A stretch of 64,000 nt of DNA from Pseudorhodobacter antarcticus (GTDB lineage Bacteria; Pseudomonadota; Alphaproteobacteria; Rhodobacterales; Rhodobacteraceae). This document shows, one piece after another, positions 34,315 through 44,024 of this stretch (its first letter is position 1; every line of letters begins with the position of its first letter). The position numbers were made by a program, and so were the translations under genes. The stretch spans positions 1 through 64,000 of the forward strand of contig CAMAQR010000009.1 in NCBI GenBank assembly GCA_945860375.1. The letters run 5' to 3'. The notes under the pieces were generated by a model. The model was not told the origin of the DNA and ran no database searches. It saw only the letters and a list, made by a program, of their open reading frames with translations.

Positions 34315-35664
34315 ATGCCGGTTTCACTTATTGTTTTGGCTGCAGGCATGGGAACCCGGATGAATTCCGACCTGCCCAAAGTCTTGCACCACATCGCCGC
34401 CGCCCCCATGCTGCACCACGCGTTGAACGCCGGACGCAGCCTGTCGCCCGAACGTATCGTCCTTGTCACCGGCCACGGTGCCGAGGCGGTGCTGAAATCC
34501 GCCCAGGCCTTTGACGAGGCAATCGAAGGTGTTTTGCAAGACCCGCAGCTGGGCACCGCCCATGCCGTCGCCCAAGCCGCACCGCTTTTGGCCGGGGTCG
34601 CGGGCGACGCGATTGTGCTTTACGGTGATACACCCTTCATTCAGCCCGAAACCCTGCAAGCAATGCTGGACGCCCGTGCGCGCCATGCCGTGGTGGTGTT
34701 GGGCTTTCAGGCCGCCGATCCGGGCCGCTATGGCCGCCTGATTGCCGCCGGCGATGACTTGCACCGAATCGTCGAGTTCAAAGACGCGACCGAGGCCGAA
34801 CGCGCGGTGACCTTGTGCAACTCGGGTGTGATCTGTGCCGAAGCGCGGGTGTTGTTCGATCTGGTGGCGCAGGTCGGCAACGACAACGCCAGCGGTGAAT
34901 ACTATCTGACCGACATCGTCGAACTTGCCCGCAAGGCAGGTCTTTCGGCAGGGGTTGTCACCTGCGCCGAATCCGAAACCCTGGGCGTGAACTCACGCGT
35001 GCAACTGGCGCAGGCCGAGGCCGCGTTTCAGGCCCGCGCCCGCGCCGAGGCGTTGGACAATGGCGTGACGCTGACCGCTCCCGAAACCGTGTTCTTCGCG
35101 CTGGACACCCATATCGGCCGCGATGCCATCATCGGGCCAAACGTGCTGTTTGGTCCCGGTGTCACCATTGAATCGGGTGCCGAAATCAAAGGCTTTTGCC
35201 ATCTGGAAGGCTGCCATGTCTCGCGCGGCGCACAGGTCGGCCCCTTTGCCCGCCTGCGCCCCGGCACCGAATTGGCCGAGGATGTGCATGTCGGCAACTT
35301 TGTCGAGGTGAAGAACTCGATCCTGGATGAAGGCGTCAAGGTGGGCCACCTGACCTATCTGGGCGATGCCGATATAGGCGAGTTTACCAACATTGGCGCC
35401 GGCAGCGTGACCTGTAACTATGATGGTGTGATGAAGCACCGTACCACCATCGGCAAACGCGCCTTCATCGGGTCCGACACCATGCTGGTGGCCCCAGTGC
35501 GGGTGGGGCATGACGCGCTGACGGCGTCGGGGTCGGTGATCACCGCCGATGTGCCGGATGGCGCTTTGGCTTTGGGCCGCGCCAAACAACTTAACAAGCC
35601 CGGTCTGGCCATCGCCCTGATGTCTCGGCTGCGCGCCATCAAAGCATTGAAGGGAAAAGCATAA
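34315..35664 (+). CDS. glmU: Bifunctional UDP-GlcNAc pyrophosphorylase / glucosamine-1-P acetyltransferase
   Basis: The 449-residue enzyme has the N-terminal nucleotidyltransferase motif LAAGMGTRMNSDLPKVLHHI and the GTAHAVAQA and YGDTPFI sites. Its C-terminal left-handed beta-helix includes GPFARLRPGTELAEDVHVGN, FVEVKNS and NIGAGSVTCNYDG. It makes UDP-GlcNAc for peptidoglycan and lipopolysaccharide from glucosamine-1-phosphate. Its stop and the glmS start share one base (TAATG), so GlmU and GlmS, which act in the same pathway, are translationally coupled. Confidence 0.96.
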   Translation: MPVSLIVLAAGMGTRMNSDLPKVLHHIAAAPMLHHALNAGRSLSPERIVLVTGHGAEAVLKSAQAFDEAIEGVLQDPQLGTAHAVAQAAPLLAGVAGDAIVLYGDTPFIQPETLQAMLDARARHAVVVLGFQAADPGRYGRLIAAGDDLHRIVEFKDATEAERAVTLCNSGVICAEARVLFDLVAQVGNDNASGEYYLTDIVELARKAGLSAGVVTCAESETLGVNSRVQLAQAEAAFQARARAEALDNGVTLTAPETVFFALDTHIGRDAIIGPNVLFGPGVTIESGAEIKGFCHLEGCHVSRGAQVGPFARLRPGTELAEDVHVGNFVEVKNSILDEGVKVGHLTYLGDADIGEFTNIGAGSVTCNYDGVMKHRTTIGKRAFIGSDTMLVAPVRVGHDALTASGSVITADVPDGALALGRAKQLNKPGLAIALMSRLRAIKALKGKA

Positions 35665-37478
35665 TGTGCGGAATTGTTGGTGTTTTGGGCAACAATGAAG
35701 TTGCCCCGCTGCTGGTCGAGGCGCTGAAACGGCTGGAGTATCGCGGCTATGATTCTGCCGGGATTGCCACCGTCAACAAGAGCAAGCTGGACCGCCGCCG
35801 TGCCGTGGGCAAGCTGGTGAACCTGTCCGATCTGCTGGTGCATGAACCGCTGGCGGGCAAGGCAGGCATTGGTCACACCCGCTGGGCCACGCATGGGGCC
35901 GCCACGGTTGCCAACGCCCACCCGCATCGCGCAGGGCCTGTCGCGGTGGTTCACAACGGCATCATCGAGAATTTCCGCGACCTGCGCAGTGAACTCGCCG
36001 CCGCTGGTCTGGGGTTTGAATCCGATACCGACACTGAAACCGTGGCGCTGATGACCCGCCTGCACATGGATCGCGGTCTGGCCCCGATCGACGCCGTGCG
36101 TGAGACGCTGAAACGCCTGCACGGGGCGTTTGCGCTGTGCTTTCTGTTCGACGGCGAAGAGGATCTGCTGATCGCCGCCCGCAAGGGCAGCCCGCTGGCC
36201 ATCGGTCATGGCGATGGTGAGATGTTCGTGGGCTCGGACGCCATTGCTTTGGGACCCATGACCAACCGAGTGACCTATCTTGAGGAAGGCGATTGCGCCA
36301 TCGTCACCCGCGCGGGCGCCCAGATTTATGACGCGGTGGGACGCCTTGCCAACCGCGCAGAAACCCGGATCGAGATCGACGCCACCCGCATCGAAAAGGC
36401 CGGTTACAAGCATTTCATGGCCAAGGAAATCGCCGAACAGCCGGTGGTGATCGCCGACGCGATGAAGCATTATGTGCGCGACAACGGCTTGCACCTGCCC
36501 GCAGCTGTGGATTTTTCGGATGTAGACCGTATCACCATGGTCGCCTGCGGGACTGCAAGCTATGCGACGCATGTGGCGAAATACTGGTTTGAGCAGATCG
36601 CCGGTCTGCCCGTTGACATCGACATCGCGTCAGAGTTCCGCTACCGCGAGCCACCGCTGTCGCCGAAATCCTGGGCGCTGTTTGTCAGCCAGTCCGGAGA
36701 GACGGCCGATACTTTGGCCGCCCTGCGCTACACCAAGGACAAGGTCGCCAAGGTGGTGGCCGTGGTCAATGTGCCGACATCCTCCATCGCCCGCGAATCC
36801 GATCTGGCCCTGCCAATCATGGCGGGGGTCGAGGTTGGGGTGGCCTCTACCAAAGCTTTCACCTGTCAGTTGACGACACTGGCCCTGCTGGCGCTCAAAG
36901 CTGCCGTCGACCGTGGCCGTCTGGATGCGGCGGGTTTGAAGCGGCATCTGGCCGATCTGGCCGCTTTGCCGGGGCTGATGAACCACGCGCTGGCGCTGTC
37001 AACGACGATAGAGGACATCGCCGAAGAACTGGCCGAGGCGCAGGATGTGCTGTTTCTGGGGCGGGGGGCGATGTATCCGCTGGCCCTGGAAGGTGCGCTG
37101 AAACTGAAGGAAATCAGTTACATCCACGCCGAAGGTTATGCATCGGGTGAGTTGAAACACGGCCCCATCGCGCTGATCGACAACCGGGTGCCGGTGGTGG
37201 TTCTGGCGCCCCGCGACGCGCTGTTTGAAAAAACCGTCTCCAACATGCAAGAGGTGATGGCGCGCCATGGCAAGGTGCTGCTGATATCGGACGCCGCCGG
37301 TGTGGCCGAGGCTGGGATGGGCTGCTGGCGCACGCTGACCCTGCCCGAAGTGTCACCCGTGTTCGCGCCGATCCTGTATTCCGTGCCCGCGCAATTGCTG
37401 GCCTATCACACCGCGATCGCCAAAGGCACAGACGTTGACCAGCCGCGCAATCTGGCCAAATCGGTGACTGTGGAATGA
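35664..37478 (+). CDS. glmS: Glutamine--fructose-6-phosphate aminotransferase (isomerising)
   Basis: The 604-residue enzyme starts MCGIVGVLGNNE with the class II amidotransferase Cys2. GHTRWATHGAAT and VVHNGIIENF complete the glutaminase domain. Two SIS isomerase domains follow (ACGTASYATHVAKYWFEQ, SQSGETADTLAALRYTK, EGYASGELKHGPIALID). It makes glucosamine-6-phosphate, the first step of amino-sugar synthesis. No glmS ribozyme or leader is possible because the gene overlaps glmU. Confidence 0.96.
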   Translation: MCGIVGVLGNNEVAPLLVEALKRLEYRGYDSAGIATVNKSKLDRRRAVGKLVNLSDLLVHEPLAGKAGIGHTRWATHGAATVANAHPHRAGPVAVVHNGIIENFRDLRSELAAAGLGFESDTDTETVALMTRLHMDRGLAPIDAVRETLKRLHGAFALCFLFDGEEDLLIAARKGSPLAIGHGDGEMFVGSDAIALGPMTNRVTYLEEGDCAIVTRAGAQIYDAVGRLANRAETRIEIDATRIEKAGYKHFMAKEIAEQPVVIADAMKHYVRDNGLHLPAAVDFSDVDRITMVACGTASYATHVAKYWFEQIAGLPVDIDIASEFRYREPPLSPKSWALFVSQSGETADTLAALRYTKDKVAKVVAVVNVPTSSIARESDLALPIMAGVEVGVASTKAFTCQLTTLALLALKAAVDRGRLDAAGLKRHLADLAALPGLMNHALALSTTIEDIAEELAEAQDVLFLGRGAMYPLALEGALKLKEISYIHAEGYASGELKHGPIALIDNRVPVVVLAPRDALFEKTVSNMQEVMARHGKVLLISDAAGVAEAGMGCWRTLTLPEVSPVFAPILYSVPAQLLAYHTAIAKGTDVDQPRNLAKSVTVE

Positions 37479-38152
37479 TTTCCGTCGCCCTTTCGCAGCT
37501 TGAGGCTTTGGCAGATGCTGCCAAGGCAGCCGAAGCCGCAGCCTATCACAAGGTTGAGCGCCGCTATCTGGGGATCAAGGTACCGCAGATTGAAGAGTTG
37601 ACCGATGCCTGGCGCGCCGAATGCTCGGTCGAAGACCGCGTGCAGCTGGCGTCCGACCTGTGGGAGACCAACATCCACGACGCCCGGGTCGCTGCCGCCA
37701 AACTGCTGACGCAAGCGCGGATCAAGCCCGACGACACCGCCGCATGGGATTTGATCTGCAGTTGGGTGCTGCAATTTGATGCGTGGTCGATCGCCGATCA
37801 CGTTTGCATTGCGGCCCAAAAGCGGATCGTGGCTGACCCGTCGCGCATCGAAACGGTGGAAGGCTGGACGGAGTCCGAAAACATGTGGACCCGCCGCGCG
37901 GCGCTGGTCGCCACCCTGCCCTTCACCAAGCAGAATTTTCCCAAGGCCTTTGAGCTGGACATCCGCGACCGGGTGCTGGGCTGGGCAGCGCTCTATTGCG
38001 ATGACAAGGACTGGTTCATCCAGAAAGCCGTGGCGTGGTGGCTGCGCGATTTGTCCAAGCACGACACGATGCGGGTCGAATCATTCCTGGCGATGAACGG
38101 CGACCGGATGAAAACTTTCGCGCGCAAAGAGGCGGCGCAGTATTTGCAGTGA
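37475..38152 (+). CDS. DNA alkylation repair protein, AlkD-like HEAT-repeat glycosylase
   Basis: The 225-residue helical protein has the AlkD-family pattern RRYLGIKVPQIEELTDAWRA at the N-terminus, ETNIHDARVAAAKLLTQARI, and WTRRAALVATLPFTKQNFP with DKDWFIQKAVAWWLRDLSKH at the C-terminus. Members excise positively charged alkylated bases. It overlaps glmS by four bases (ATGA), an unusual partner for an amino-sugar operon, so its expression is tied to cell-wall precursor synthesis. Confidence 0.83.
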   Translation: MISVALSQLEALADAAKAAEAAAYHKVERRYLGIKVPQIEELTDAWRAECSVEDRVQLASDLWETNIHDARVAAAKLLTQARIKPDDTAAWDLICSWVLQFDAWSIADHVCIAAQKRIVADPSRIETVEGWTESENMWTRRAALVATLPFTKQNFPKAFELDIRDRVLGWAALYCDDKDWFIQKAVAWWLRDLSKHDTMRVESFLAMNGDRMKTFARKEAAQYLQ

Positions 38153-38171
38153 CGGTTCGCTGCATCAGCGC

Positions 38172-38190
38172 GCGGGGTTTCACACCCCGC
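38172..38190. terminator. Hairpin after the AlkD-like gene
   Basis: GCGGGG and CCCCGC pair across a TTTCACA loop, the same loop as in the hairpin at 21138. It lies between convergent genes and is followed by the dispersed ATAATTTT...GACAGATGAAA element. Confidence 0.6.
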
Positions 38191-38198
38191 ACCCCGTG

Positions 38199-38220
38199 GG
38201 ATAATTTTGGACAGATGAAA
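38199..38220 (+). repeat. Dispersed intergenic motif, copy 4
   Basis: GGATAATTTTGGACAGATGA followed by AA. Copies 2 and 4 share the hairpin, its TTTCACA loop and the GACAGATGAAA tail. Confidence 0.55.
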
Positions 38221-38254
38221 CGAAAATTTTAGTCAAATTTGAAAGGCTGGCATC

Positions 38255-38722
38255 CTACTGCGCGTAGATCGTGACCTCTGGCAGATCGGTCAGGCTTAAC
38301 CCCAAGGCCCGAAAAGCCGCCAATGACAACAGAACAGCGCCGGTGCCGGGCAGCAGATCGACGTTCACCGAAGCACCCGACGTCAGTTCCACCCGACCCT
38401 TGCCCGCCGTGGCAATCAACGATGATTTGATCCAGAACCCTTGTTCTGCAGGGCTGCCGAGGCCCACCACCACGGTGCCAAGCGATCGTTCCACCCCGGC
38501 CGAGGTGGCCAAGGCGGCAGCTTTTTCGGCAGTTGTGGTCTGGTCCAGCGCAGCGGCGCTCTGCCCTGCCCCCATGGCGGGCAGCACCCCGGCCTCTGCC
38601 ACCGGGGCCAGGATGGGCGCCGGCATGGCAGCCGGTTTCAAGTGGTTCATCACGCCACAACCCGACAGGCTGCCCGCAACAAGAACAACGCGCAGGATGG
38701 GGTTCACAGACAGAGGTATCAT
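38255..38722 (-). CDS. Predicted lipoprotein of unknown function next to moaA
   Basis: From the ATG at 38722 the product has 155 residues. The start MIPLSVNPILRVVLVAGS is followed by LSGCG, a lipobox whose Cys would be lipidated after export. The mature protein has an Ala/Pro-rich linker and a C-terminal domain (VVVGLGSPAEQGFWIKSSL, GKGRVELTSGASVNVDLLPG). Similar proteins next to moaA in this order have been labelled D-galactarate dehydratase-like, which I consider uninformative. It is divergent from moaA across 86 bases. Confidence 0.65.
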   Translation of the reverse strand: MIPLSVNPILRVVLVAGSLSGCGVMNHLKPAAMPAPILAPVAEAGVLPAMGAGQSAAALDQTTTAEKAAALATSAGVERSLGTVVVGLGSPAEQGFWIKSSLIATAGKGRVELTSGASVNVDLLPGTGAVLLSLAAFRALGLSLTDLPEVTIYAQ

Positions 38723-38808
38723 GACGGCGAAGCTAGTCTGCCGCCAACGCAGGCGCAACCGCCGCATTCAGCCTTGCCCTTGGCCCTGCAGTTTCCTACC
38801 TTGTTGCC

Positions 38809-39813
38809 ATGACAGCCCCATTGATCGACCCCTTCGCCCGCGCCATCCGCTATCTGCGCGTGTCCGTCACCGACCGCTGCGACTTTCGCTGCAGCTATTG
38901 CATGACCGAACACATGACATTCTTGCCCAAGGCGGAACTGCTGAGCCTTGAGGAATTGGACCGGCTTTGCTCGGCTTTCGTCGGCTTGGGCGTGGAAAAG
39001 CTGCGCATCACCGGGGGGGAGCCTTTGGTGCGCAAGGGCATCATGACCTTCTTTCAGGCGATGTCGCGGCATCTGGAGAGCGGCGCACTCAAGGAATTGA
39101 CGCTGACCACCAACGGTTCGCAACTGCGCAAACATGCTGCAGAACTGGCCGATTGCGGGGTGAGGCGGATCAATGTGTCAATGGACACGCTGGACGCGGC
39201 CAAGTTTGCCGAAATCACCCGCTGGGGGCGCTTGTCGCAGGTTCTGGACGGGATTGACGCTGCAAAGCAGGCGGGCATCGCGGTGAAGATCAATGCGGTG
39301 GCGCTCAAGGGTTTCAACGAGGACGAGTTGTTCCGCCTGACCGATTGGTGCGCCCAAGCGGGCCACGATCTGACCTTCATCGAGGTGATGCCGATGGGCG
39401 ATATGGGCGAAGTGCAGCGGTTGGATCAGTATTGGCCATTGAAGGATCTGCGCGCGCAGCTGGCCACGCGCTACACTCTGCACGATCTGCCCGACAGCAC
39501 CGGCGGCCCGGCGCGTTATGTGCGTTTGGGGGAAACCGGGCAGCGGGTGGGGTTCATCACGCCTCTGACCCACAACTTTTGCGAAAGCTGCAACCGCGTA
39601 AGGCTGACCTGCACGGGTGAGCTTTACATGTGTCTGGGGCAGGAAGACATGGCCGACCTGCGCGCGCCCCTGAGGGCCAGTGCCGATGATGCCGCGCTGG
39701 TGGCGGCGATCCGCGGCGCCATTGCGCGCAAGCCGAAGGGCCATGATTTTGATTACACCCGGCAAAAAGTGGCAGGCCAGATGACCCGCCACATGAGCCA
39801 CACGGGGGGCTAG
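38809..39813 (+). CDS. moaA: GTP 3',8-cyclase MoaA (molybdenum cofactor synthesis)
   Basis: The 334-residue radical SAM enzyme has the CDFRCSYC cluster-binding motif near residue 24, the [12 protein letters not shown]-binding segment, a C-terminal second [4Fe-4S] site in [19 protein letters not shown], and the GG C-terminus (SHTGG) needed by MoaA. It converts GTP to 3',8-cyclo-GTP in the first step of molybdopterin synthesis. It stands alone here; other moa genes are not in the window. Confidence 0.95.
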   Translation: MTAPLIDPFARAIRYLRVSVTDRCDFRCSYCMTEHMTFLPKAELLSLEELDRLCSAFVGLGVEKLRITGGEPLVRKGIMTFFQAMSRHLESGALKELTLTTNGSQLRKHAAELADCGVRRINVSMDTLDAAKFAEITRWGRLSQVLDGIDAAKQAGIAVKINAVALKGFNEDELFRLTDWCAQAGHDLTFIEVMPMGDMGEVQRLDQYWPLKDLRAQLATRYTLHDLPDSTGGPARYVRLGETGQRVGFITPLTHNFCESCNRVRLTCTGELYMCLGQEDMADLRAPLRASADDAALVAAIRGAIARKPKGHDFDYTRQKVAGQMTRHMSHTGG

Positions 39814-39890
39814 GCTGATCGGGCGGACGGGGCCCAGCCCAAGCAGCGTGGTTGCATTTGCAAATACCTGCCCGCCCCCCCCCGCAAGTT

Positions 39891-39908
39891 GTTTTCGCCA
39901 GGATGAAG
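39891..39908 (+). repeat. Dispersed intergenic motif, partial copy 5
   Basis: GTTTTCGCCAGGATGAAG resembles the right half of the consensus. It follows a C-rich tract (CCCGCCCCCCCCCGC) after moaA. Confidence 0.35.
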
Positions 39909-39933
39909 CCAGATGTTGATCAAACCGATCGGA

Positions 39934-41100
39934 TCAGCGCGCTGGCATCCGCGACTCGACCATACCTGCGAGCCAACTGCATCCAGCCGGAATGATCGCA
40001 TCATCAAACACATAGGCCGGATGATGCACCATGGGTGTGTCACCATTGCCCAGAAAGATATAGGCGCCCGGGCGGGCGTTGAGCATATAGCTGAAATCCT
40101 CGGCAGCCATCATCGGGGCCGTGTTGGTGTCGACCGATCCAGCCACGGCGGCGGCGACATCGGCGGCAAAGACGGTGTTATCTTCGGCGTTCACTGTCAC
40201 CGGATAGCCGCGCTTGTAAACCACCCGCGCCGCTGCCCCCAAAGCCTGTGCCGTCCCCATGGCGATCTCGGACAGCCGCCGTTCGACCAGATCCTGCACG
40301 TCCGGCTTCATCGTGCGCACAGTGCCGCGCAAAGTGACAATCTGCGGGATGACGTTGTCAGCATTGCTATCCGTGCCCACGGTGCAAACCGACACCACCA
40401 CCTGCGCCAGTGGATCAACGTTGCGACTGGCAATCGTCTGCAACGCCAGCACGATATGCGCGGCCACCAGCAGACTGTCGACACAGTCTTGCGGCTTGGC
40501 GGCATGGCCACCCTTGCCGGTCACCACAATTTCAAAACGGTCGGCTGCGGCCATCATCGGGCCGGGACGAATGGCGAATTGCCCCACCGGAATGCCGGGC
40601 ATGTTATGCAAACCGTAGACCTCCTGGATGGCAAAACGGTCCATCATACCCGCCTCGACCATCTCACGCCCGCCGCCGCCGCCCTCTTCGGCGGGTTGGA
40701 ATATCAGCACGGCAGTGCCGTCGAATTGGCGCGTCTCGGCCAGATATTTGGCGGCCCCCAGCAGCATCGCGGTATGCCCGTCATGGCCGCAGGCGTGCAT
40801 CTTGCCGGGGGTGAGTGAGGCATAGTCCACCCCGCTGGCCTCAAGGATCGGCAGCGCGTCCATATCGGCGCGCACCGCAATCACCCGGCCCGCCGTATCG
40901 GTCCGCCCTTTGATCACCACGACAACCCCGGTGCGGCCGATGCCTGTGACCACCTCATCGGCGCCAAAACTGCGGCACAACTCGGCCACGATGCCCGCCG
41001 TGCGGTGCACCTCAAACATCAACTCGGGGTGTTGATGAAAATCATGCCGCCAGGCGGTGATTTCGGGCAGCATTTCGGCGAAACGGTTCTTGATGGGCAT
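39934..41100 (-). CDS. M20-family amidohydrolase (hippurate hydrolase-like)
   Basis: The 388-residue metallohydrolase has the family pattern RHDFHQHPELMFEVHRTA, ADMDALPI, HACGHDGHTAMLLGAA with metal-binding Cys and His, and FQPAEEGGGGGREMVEAG. Such enzymes cleave N-acyl or amide bonds of amino acid derivatives. An AAGGAG site precedes the ATG at 41100; the longer frame adds a Cys/Arg-rich stretch without family similarity. It is followed upstream by an Hsp70-like gene with 52 bases between. Substrate unknown. Confidence 0.85.
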   Translation of the reverse strand: MPIKNRFAEMLPEITAWRHDFHQHPELMFEVHRTAGIVAELCRSFGADEVVTGIGRTGVVVVIKGRTDTAGRVIAVRADMDALPILEASGVDYASLTPGKMHACGHDGHTAMLLGAAKYLAETRQFDGTAVLIFQPAEEGGGGGREMVEAGMMDRFAIQEVYGLHNMPGIPVGQFAIRPGPMMAAADRFEIVVTGKGGHAAKPQDCVDSLLVAAHIVLALQTIASRNVDPLAQVVVSVCTVGTDSNADNVIPQIVTLRGTVRTMKPDVQDLVERRLSEIAMGTAQALGAAARVVYKRGYPVTVNAEDNTVFAADVAAAVAGSVDTNTAPMMAAEDFSYMLNARPGAYIFLGNGDTPMVHHPAYVFDDAIIPAGCSWLAGMVESRMPAR

Positions 41101-41152
41101 GACAATCTCCTTGCCGCAAGCCTGAGCCAAACCGCGCCTGTCTGCAACCCCG

Positions 41153-42403
41153 TCAGCCAAACTTGCGGCGTGCATCCAGCGCAAGCCCGGTGCCGACCGA
41201 ACCCAGCATATCGCCCGTGGCAATCGCCACCCCGGGCAAAGCCGCCTGCACACAGGCGCGCAGCACGGGCAAACCGCTCGACCCACCGGTCATGAACACC
41301 GTGCCAATATCACCCGCACGCAGTCCCGCCTGCGCCAGAACCGACCCCAGCATTGCGGAAATCCGCGCGACCGGGGCCGCCACCGCTTCATCAAACCGCG
41401 CCCTTGTTGCCATCGGGTTTGGGCCCCCGGTGAAAGCCGACAAAGCCACCCGCGCCGCTTCTTGGTCAGACAGCGTGATCTTTGCGACCTCGACCGCCAT
41501 GGCGATCGAATGGCCGTGGCGTCCGGTGACAACCTTGACCAGCCGGTCCAGAAGCTCAACGCGGTCCACCACATGCCGCAGCGCCTTGAGGTCAGTCAGG
41601 CAGCGCTGGGTGTACAACATGTTGATGCGGTGCCATGTTGCCAGATCAAGGAAATAATGGTTCGGCATCAACCCCTTGCCACCCCCGGTGCTGGCCTTGA
41701 AACCAAGGGTCGGCATCACTTCCGACAAGCTGAGAAGGCGGTCAAAATCGGTGCCGCCGACGCGGATGCCATCATTGGCCAGAATGTCGCCCGCCCGATC
41801 CGCGGCCCGTGACCGTTCCGGCGACACCCGCACGATGGAAAAGTCCGACGTGCCGCCGCCGATATCGACGATCAGCACCAGTTCTTCGCGCGCGACGCTT
41901 TGCTCATACTGCAAAGCCGCCGCGATGGGTTCAAACTGAAACGCCACTTCGGCAAAACCGGTGGCTTTTGCGATATCCTCCAGCACGCCCTGTGCCTTGG
42001 CATCGCCTGCCGCGTCGTCATCGACGAAATGCACCGGACGCCCCAGCACGACCTGGCGGATCGGCCCCGCCTCTGCCGCCATTCGCGCGTGCAGATGCTG
42101 AAAGAACCGTCCCAGCACATCCTTGAACGACACGGTGCGCGCGCCGACCCGGGTTTTCTCGTCAATCAGCGATGAGCCGAGCGTGCTTTTCAACCCCCGC
42201 ATCAACCGCCCGTCATCGCCACGCACATAGGCCGCAATGCCGGCGCGGCCAAATTCCGGTGGCGCGCCTTCGCTGTCCCAAAACACCGCCGAGGGCAATG
42301 TGACATGGCCGTCCTCCAGCCCGATCAGCCAAGCGCGATCCGCATCCGCCAGAGCCACAGTCGAATTCGAGGTGCCAAAGTCGATCCCGCAATACATCGC
42401 CAT
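41153..42403 (-). CDS. Hsp70-like ATPase domain protein (YegD type)
   Basis: The 416-residue protein is essentially an Hsp70 nucleotide-binding domain. It has the phosphate-1 motif CGIDFGTSNSTVALAD at the N-terminus, VLIVDIGGGTSDFSIVRV as phosphate-2, and VFMTGGSSGLPVLRACV as the adenosine motif. The DnaK substrate-binding and lid domains are absent, as in YegD. The cellular role of YegD proteins is not well defined. It lies between the M20 hydrolase and the FAD oxidoreductase on the same strand, with modest gaps. Confidence 0.84.
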   Translation of the reverse strand: MAMYCGIDFGTSNSTVALADADRAWLIGLEDGHVTLPSAVFWDSEGAPPEFGRAGIAAYVRGDDGRLMRGLKSTLGSSLIDEKTRVGARTVSFKDVLGRFFQHLHARMAAEAGPIRQVVLGRPVHFVDDDAAGDAKAQGVLEDIAKATGFAEVAFQFEPIAAALQYEQSVAREELVLIVDIGGGTSDFSIVRVSPERSRAADRAGDILANDGIRVGGTDFDRLLSLSEVMPTLGFKASTGGGKGLMPNHYFLDLATWHRINMLYTQRCLTDLKALRHVVDRVELLDRLVKVVTGRHGHSIAMAVEVAKITLSDQEAARVALSAFTGGPNPMATRARFDEAVAAPVARISAMLGSVLAQAGLRAGDIGTVFMTGGSSGLPVLRACVQAALPGVAIATGDMLGSVGTGLALDARRKFG

Positions 42404-42532
42404 CTGTCCGCCCCGATTTGCAAAACGCAGCGTCTATCCCGTGGCTTAAAGGGTGTAAAGCAGACGGGCGTCACGATTGTCCGCCATCATCAAATATTCG
42501 CAGAACCCGTCAGATGTGCGCCTGCACGCCCC

Positions 42533-43879
42533 CTAAAGCGACGGCCCCGCCATCATCTTGCTGCCATCGCTGAACCGCGACAGGCGGAACCGGGTCAGAT
42601 CATGCCCAACCGGATTGCCCGCCACCAGATCGGCCACCACCCGCCCGACCCCGGGTCCAATGCCAAAGCCGTGCCCGCTTAACCCGGTGGCAATCACCAG
42701 TCCCGGCACCGCCGCCACCCGGTCGATCACCGGCACCACATCTGGCATGGTATCGATCATCCCCGCCCAGACCGATTTCAACGCCACCGCGCCCAACCCC
42801 GGAAACGCCGCCTTGAATTCGGCCACCACTGCCGCCAAAGCCGCGGCGTTCGGTGTCGGGTTCAACACCCGAAGGCGCTCGAACGGAGACAGCTCATCGC
42901 CAGACCAATGCCTGCGGGTCGTCCAGGCATCCGGGAAGGCGCGCGGGGCTGCAGCGCGGAACTGGGTCGATCTGAAATCCTTTTTCAGCACCGGCAGATA
43001 GCTAAGCAAGTGGCGGCACGCATCGGGGCCGATATAGAAGTCATGGCTGCCACCGGGGGCCAAAGTATACCCGCCGTCCAACCGTCGCCGAAACGCAAAG
43101 CGGTCATCCGCCGCATTGCCCGCGTAAACCTGTGGCAGGCTTTCGGTCGCGGCCACGCTGGCCAGCACCGCCAGTTGCGGAATGATCACACCTTCGGCCC
43201 GCAAGAAAAGCGACGACCACGCCCCCCCGGCCACCACAACCTGACCGCAAGCAATCCGCCCGCGTTCGGTGATCACCCCCGCCACGCGCCCGCCTGCACG
43301 GTCCAGCCGTCGCACTGCGCAATCCTCGGCGATCACCACGCCCCGCGCCACCGCACCCTCGGCCAGCATCGGCACCGCAAACCAAGGCTCCGCCCGTGCA
43401 TCAGAAGGCGTCAGCAGCCCGCCAATCCAAGCCCCCTTCGAGCCACTCAGCCGCTCTTGCACCTGTCTTTGGCTGATGATCTGCGTGTCCAGCCCATGCC
43501 CCTGCGCGGAGGCCATCCAGGCAGCAAAGTTTGCCATTTCGGCGTCAGAGCGCGCCAGATACAGCACGCCCTCTTGCCGGAACCCCAGCCCCGCGCCAAA
43601 TTCGCGCGCCAGCGCCTTCCAGATCGACAGGCTTTCCACCATAATCGGCAGTTCCGCCAGATCGCGGCCTTGTTGACGGATCCAACCCCAGTTCCGGCTG
43701 GACTGCTCACCCGCGATCCGGCCCTTCTCGCACAAGACCACCGACAACCCACGCTCGGCCAAATGCCAGGCCGTCATGACGCCAATCACGCCACCGCCCA
43801 GCACCACCACATCGCAAGCCTCTGGCAAAGCGTTCAAAAACCGTGCAGGCTGGTCGGCGAATATCGGAAAGGGGGTCAT
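42533..43879 (-). CDS. FAD-dependent oxidoreductase (DAO family)
   Basis: The 448-residue protein has a dinucleotide fold (CDVVVLGGGVIGVMTAWHLA near residue 22), the second motif GLSVVLCEKGRIAGEQSSRN, and a C-terminal GLVIATGLSGHGFGIGPGVG block of D-amino acid dehydrogenase/GlpD-like oxidases. SRNWGWIRQQGRD is a recognisable element of a bacterial branch that oxidises N-methyl or D-amino acids. No partner gene specifies the substrate, and it stands alone in its strand neighbourhood. Confidence 0.82.
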   Translation of the reverse strand: MTPFPIFADQPARFLNALPEACDVVVLGGGVIGVMTAWHLAERGLSVVLCEKGRIAGEQSSRNWGWIRQQGRDLAELPIMVESLSIWKALAREFGAGLGFRQEGVLYLARSDAEMANFAAWMASAQGHGLDTQIISQRQVQERLSGSKGAWIGGLLTPSDARAEPWFAVPMLAEGAVARGVVIAEDCAVRRLDRAGGRVAGVITERGRIACGQVVVAGGAWSSLFLRAEGVIIPQLAVLASVAATESLPQVYAGNAADDRFAFRRRLDGGYTLAPGGSHDFYIGPDACRHLLSYLPVLKKDFRSTQFRAAAPRAFPDAWTTRRHWSGDELSPFERLRVLNPTPNAAALAAVVAEFKAAFPGLGAVALKSVWAGMIDTMPDVVPVIDRVAAVPGLVIATGLSGHGFGIGPGVGRVVADLVAGNPVGHDLTRFRLSRFSDGSKMMAGPSL

Positions 43880-43986
43880 GCAACACCTGTTGTTTCAGCC
43901 AAAGGTGCAGGCCCGCCCGGGGACTGTCAAGCGCCGCAGTGCCAAAACAGCAAACCACCAATTGCCGCAACGATGCCCAAAACTGC

Positions 43987-44007
43987 TTCATCTTGGCTTA
44001 AATATCC
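43987..44007 (-). repeat. Dispersed intergenic motif, copy 6
   Basis: The plus strand reads TTCATCTTGGCTTAAATATC plus C, the reverse complement of GGATATTTAAGCCAAGATGA plus A. It lies between the FAD oxidoreductase and DUF3422 genes. Confidence 0.6.
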
Positions 44008-44024
44008 ATCTTTCTTGGTACAGA

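Noticed and set aside
35600..35700. glmS ribozyme or riboswitch before glmS
   Set aside because: The gene overlaps the end of glmU by one base, leaving no leader for such an RNA.
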